5,765 nucleotides of DNA, from contig CANAXK010000108.1 of assembly GCA_947365485.1 (NCBI GenBank), positions 1 through 5,765 on the forward strand. Reading direction: 5' to 3'. The notes under the pieces are model-generated. The model searched no databases. It had not been told where the DNA came from and saw only the letters and a list, made by a program, of their open reading frames with translations. Positions 4,246 to 5,765 of the stretch are shown here, in pieces; within the stretch, counting starts at the first letter, position 1, and each line of letters opens with the position of its first letter. A program made the position numbers and the translations under genes. Origin of the DNA: an uncultured bacterium. GTDB taxonomy: Bacteria > Cyanobacteriota > Vampirovibrionia > Gastranaerophilales > Gastranaerophilaceae.

Positions 4246-5765
4246 ATCAGCAAGCTCGCTGTCCATCCTTAAGAAAACAGGTTTGATGTTTTCTTTGTCA
4301 ATCAGATGCCCTGACTTCATGTTTGTGCAGCTAATCTCGTCGAATTTTGTATCCAGATTGTACGAAAGCTGCTCTGCCATTGCCTGCGCAATGTTCGGAC
4401 AGAACGGATAAATAAGCGAAGAGATTACGCACATAATATCAAGCACGTTTGTTAGAACCTCGCCGCACTTGTCCATCTGGCCTTCTTTAGCAAGAGTCCA
4501 TGGCGCGTTATCTGTCACGTACTTGTTCGTAATATCAACAAGCTCGATAATCTTTTGCGCAGCTTCCTGTACCTCAAAGTAGTCAAAGTGGTGCTTCACA
4601 GCCTTAACTGTTTCCATTGCCTTGTCAGCAAGCTCGTTTTTGCCAAGAAATTCCAGTTTGATATCGCCGTCAAAGTACTTAACAAGCATTGAGAGCGTTC
4701 TGTTAAGCAGGTTGCCCATTGAGTTTGCAAGGTGTGCGTTAACTTTTTCCTTGAAATCCTCGTCAGAATAGTTTCCGTCCTTACCGCAAGGCGCAGCAGA
4801 TGCCATGTAGTACCTCAAAGGATCCGGTATCTCAAGGTTAAATGCTTCAAGCACGCTTGTCGGAGAGATTACGTTCCCGAGTGATTTTGACATCTTGGTC
4901 TGGTCAATCGTAATCCAGCCGTGCGCAAGGATGTGCTTAGGAAGCGGCAGGTCAAGCGCCATAAGGATTGCAAGCCAGTAAATGCTGTGGAATTTCAATA
5001 TGTCTTTTCCGATAACCTGAACATCAGCAGGCCAGAGTTTTTCGAACTTTTCGCTGCTTCCGTCCGGGTTGTATCCGATTGCTGTGATATAGTTTGAAAG
5101 TGCGTCAATCCACACATAAATCACCTGTGAAGGGTCGTCAAGCACCGGAATACCCCAGCTTACGTTTGAGTTTACGCGTGAAACAGAGATGTCTTCGATG
5201 TTTTCAAGCTGATTCAGAACCTCGTTTGCGCGGAATGCCGGCACAATGAAATCCGGGTTTGTCTTGATGTGTTTGATTATGGCGTCTTTGTATTTTGTGA
5301 GTTTGAAGAAGTAGTTTTCTTCTTTTACAACTTCCGGTTTCTTAAGGTGGTCAGGGCACAGTCCGTCTTCTGTCAGGTCTTTTTCGCTAAGGAAAGCTTC
5401 GCAGCCGGAGCAGTAAAGTCCTGTGTAAGAGTGCTTGTAAATATCGCCCTTTTCGACCAGTTTTTTGAAAATCTTTTGCACAACTTTTTCGTGCTGCTCG
5501 TCAGTTGTTCTGATGAACTGGGAGTAATCTATCCCGAGCGCTTTCCAGGCGTCTTTGAACTTCTGGGCGTTCATGTCGCAAAATTCTTTTGGAGAAACAC
5601 CGTTCTGCGCTGACGTTTTCTGAATCTTAATCCCGTGTTCGTCTGTACCGGTCAGGAAATACGCATCTTCGCATCTCTGGGTGAAGTGTCTGAAAATAAC
5701 ATCTGTAAGAATCTTTTCGTAAGCATGCCCGATATGCGGTGCGCCGTTTACATAATCAATCGCAG
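4228..5765 (-). CDS. metG: methionyl-tRNA synthetase, N-terminus cut by right window edge
   Basis: About 511 codons are visible on the minus strand, reading in from the right edge to TAG at 4230-4228. The enzyme charges tRNA(Met) with methionine using ATP in the cytoplasm. The class I HIGH motif is at 5736-5725 (PHIGHAYEK) and KMSKS at 4896-4882. The zinc-knob cysteines CSGC are at 5412-5401 with CPDH at 5358-5347, followed by EENYFF. WIDALSNYI lies between. The anticodon-binding helical domain follows KMSKS and the protein ends in DKKAKV without the C-terminal EMAP/Trbp111-like dimer domain found in many bacterial enzymes. An internal ATG at 5574 is not the start, because the open frame continues upstream through HIGH; only roughly ten residues and the start are missing. 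The gene is convergent with the calpain-like gene and the stops overlap by 3 bp (4229-4230 shared within 4228-4231). Confidence 0.97.
   Translation of the reverse strand, partial: AIDYVNGAPHIGHAYEKILTDVIFRHFTQRCEDAYFLTGTDEHGIKIQKTSAQNGVSPKEFCDMNAQKFKDAWKALGIDYSQFIRTTDEQHEKVVQKIFKKLVEKGDIYKHSYTGLYCSGCEAFLSEKDLTEDGLCPDHLKKPEVVKEENYFFKLTKYKDAIIKHIKTNPDFIVPAFRANEVLNQLENIEDISVSRVNSNVSWGIPVLDDPSQVIYVWIDALSNYITAIGYNPDGSSEKFEKLWPADVQVIGKDILKFHSIYWLAILMALDLPLPKHILAHGWITIDQTKMSKSLGNVISPTSVLEAFNLEIPDPLRYYMASAAPCGKDGNYSDEDFKEKVNAHLANSMGNLLNRTLSMLVKYFDGDIKLEFLGKNELADKAMETVKAVKHHFDYFEVQEAAQKIIELVDITNKYVTDNAPWTLAKEGQMDKCGEVLTNVLDIMCVISSLIYPFCPNIAQAMAEQLSYNLDTKFDEISCTNMKSGHLIDKENIKPVFLRMDSELADKKAKV

Noticed and set aside
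5572..5574. ATG at 5574 as the metG start
   Set aside because: The open frame continues upstream through the HIGH motif and other conserved MetRS residues to the window edge.
5269..5613. 114-codon plus-strand frame opposite metG
   Set aside because: It is antisense to well-conserved MetRS motifs, and its Phe/Val-rich product is what reading the complement of Lys/Glu-rich codons gives.

Overview
This window is ordinary, gene-dense bacterial chromosome of about 40% G+C. It holds six protein genes, two of them cut by the window edges. There is no RNA gene, mobile element or CRISPR array that I can support. The proteins resemble those of anaerobes: an Hcp-like (prismane) protein, a Clostridia-type YbaK/EbsC protein, a YhaM-like HD nuclease, and a short methionyl-tRNA synthetase without the C-terminal tRNA-binding module common in Firmicutes. 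Together with the calpain-like protein this would fit a gut anaerobe such as a non-photosynthetic cyanobacterial relative (Gastranaerophilales/Melainabacteria) or a Clostridia-like lineage. That placement is inference from family resemblance, not from a marker gene.

Left block (1-1672): the 5' part of a divergent Hcp-like gene (minus strand, running off the left edge) and a YhaM-like OB-fold/HD-domain nuclease (plus strand) are transcribed away from a 126-bp spacer. That spacer holds a clear extended -10 promoter and Shine-Dalgarno site for the nuclease, and three short dyads spread across it.

Middle block (1677-3298, minus strand): a membrane-anchored PAS sensor histidine kinase is followed 5 bp later by a YbaK/EbsC-type aminoacyl-tRNA editing hydrolase. 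They probably form a two-gene operon. No response regulator is visible. The operon ends tail-to-tail with the nuclease gene, with only 4 bp between the stops.

Right block (3299-5765): a 108-bp AT-rich divergent spacer with a GTAAC-N5-GTAAC tandem repeat and an A6T7 tract separates the kinase from a plus-strand gene for a 274-residue protein. I read this protein as a divergent papain/calpain-like cysteine peptidase (Cys43, His228, Asn246). It contains a perfect 20-bp palindrome. Its stop codon overlaps the stop of convergent metG (methionyl-tRNA synthetase), which runs off the right edge just upstream of its HIGH motif.

No obvious multi-gene novel system is present. The items most worth a second look are the calpain-like protein, the 20-bp palindrome inside it, the tandem repeats around the histidine-kinase start, and the N-terminal cysteine pattern of the Hcp-like protein.
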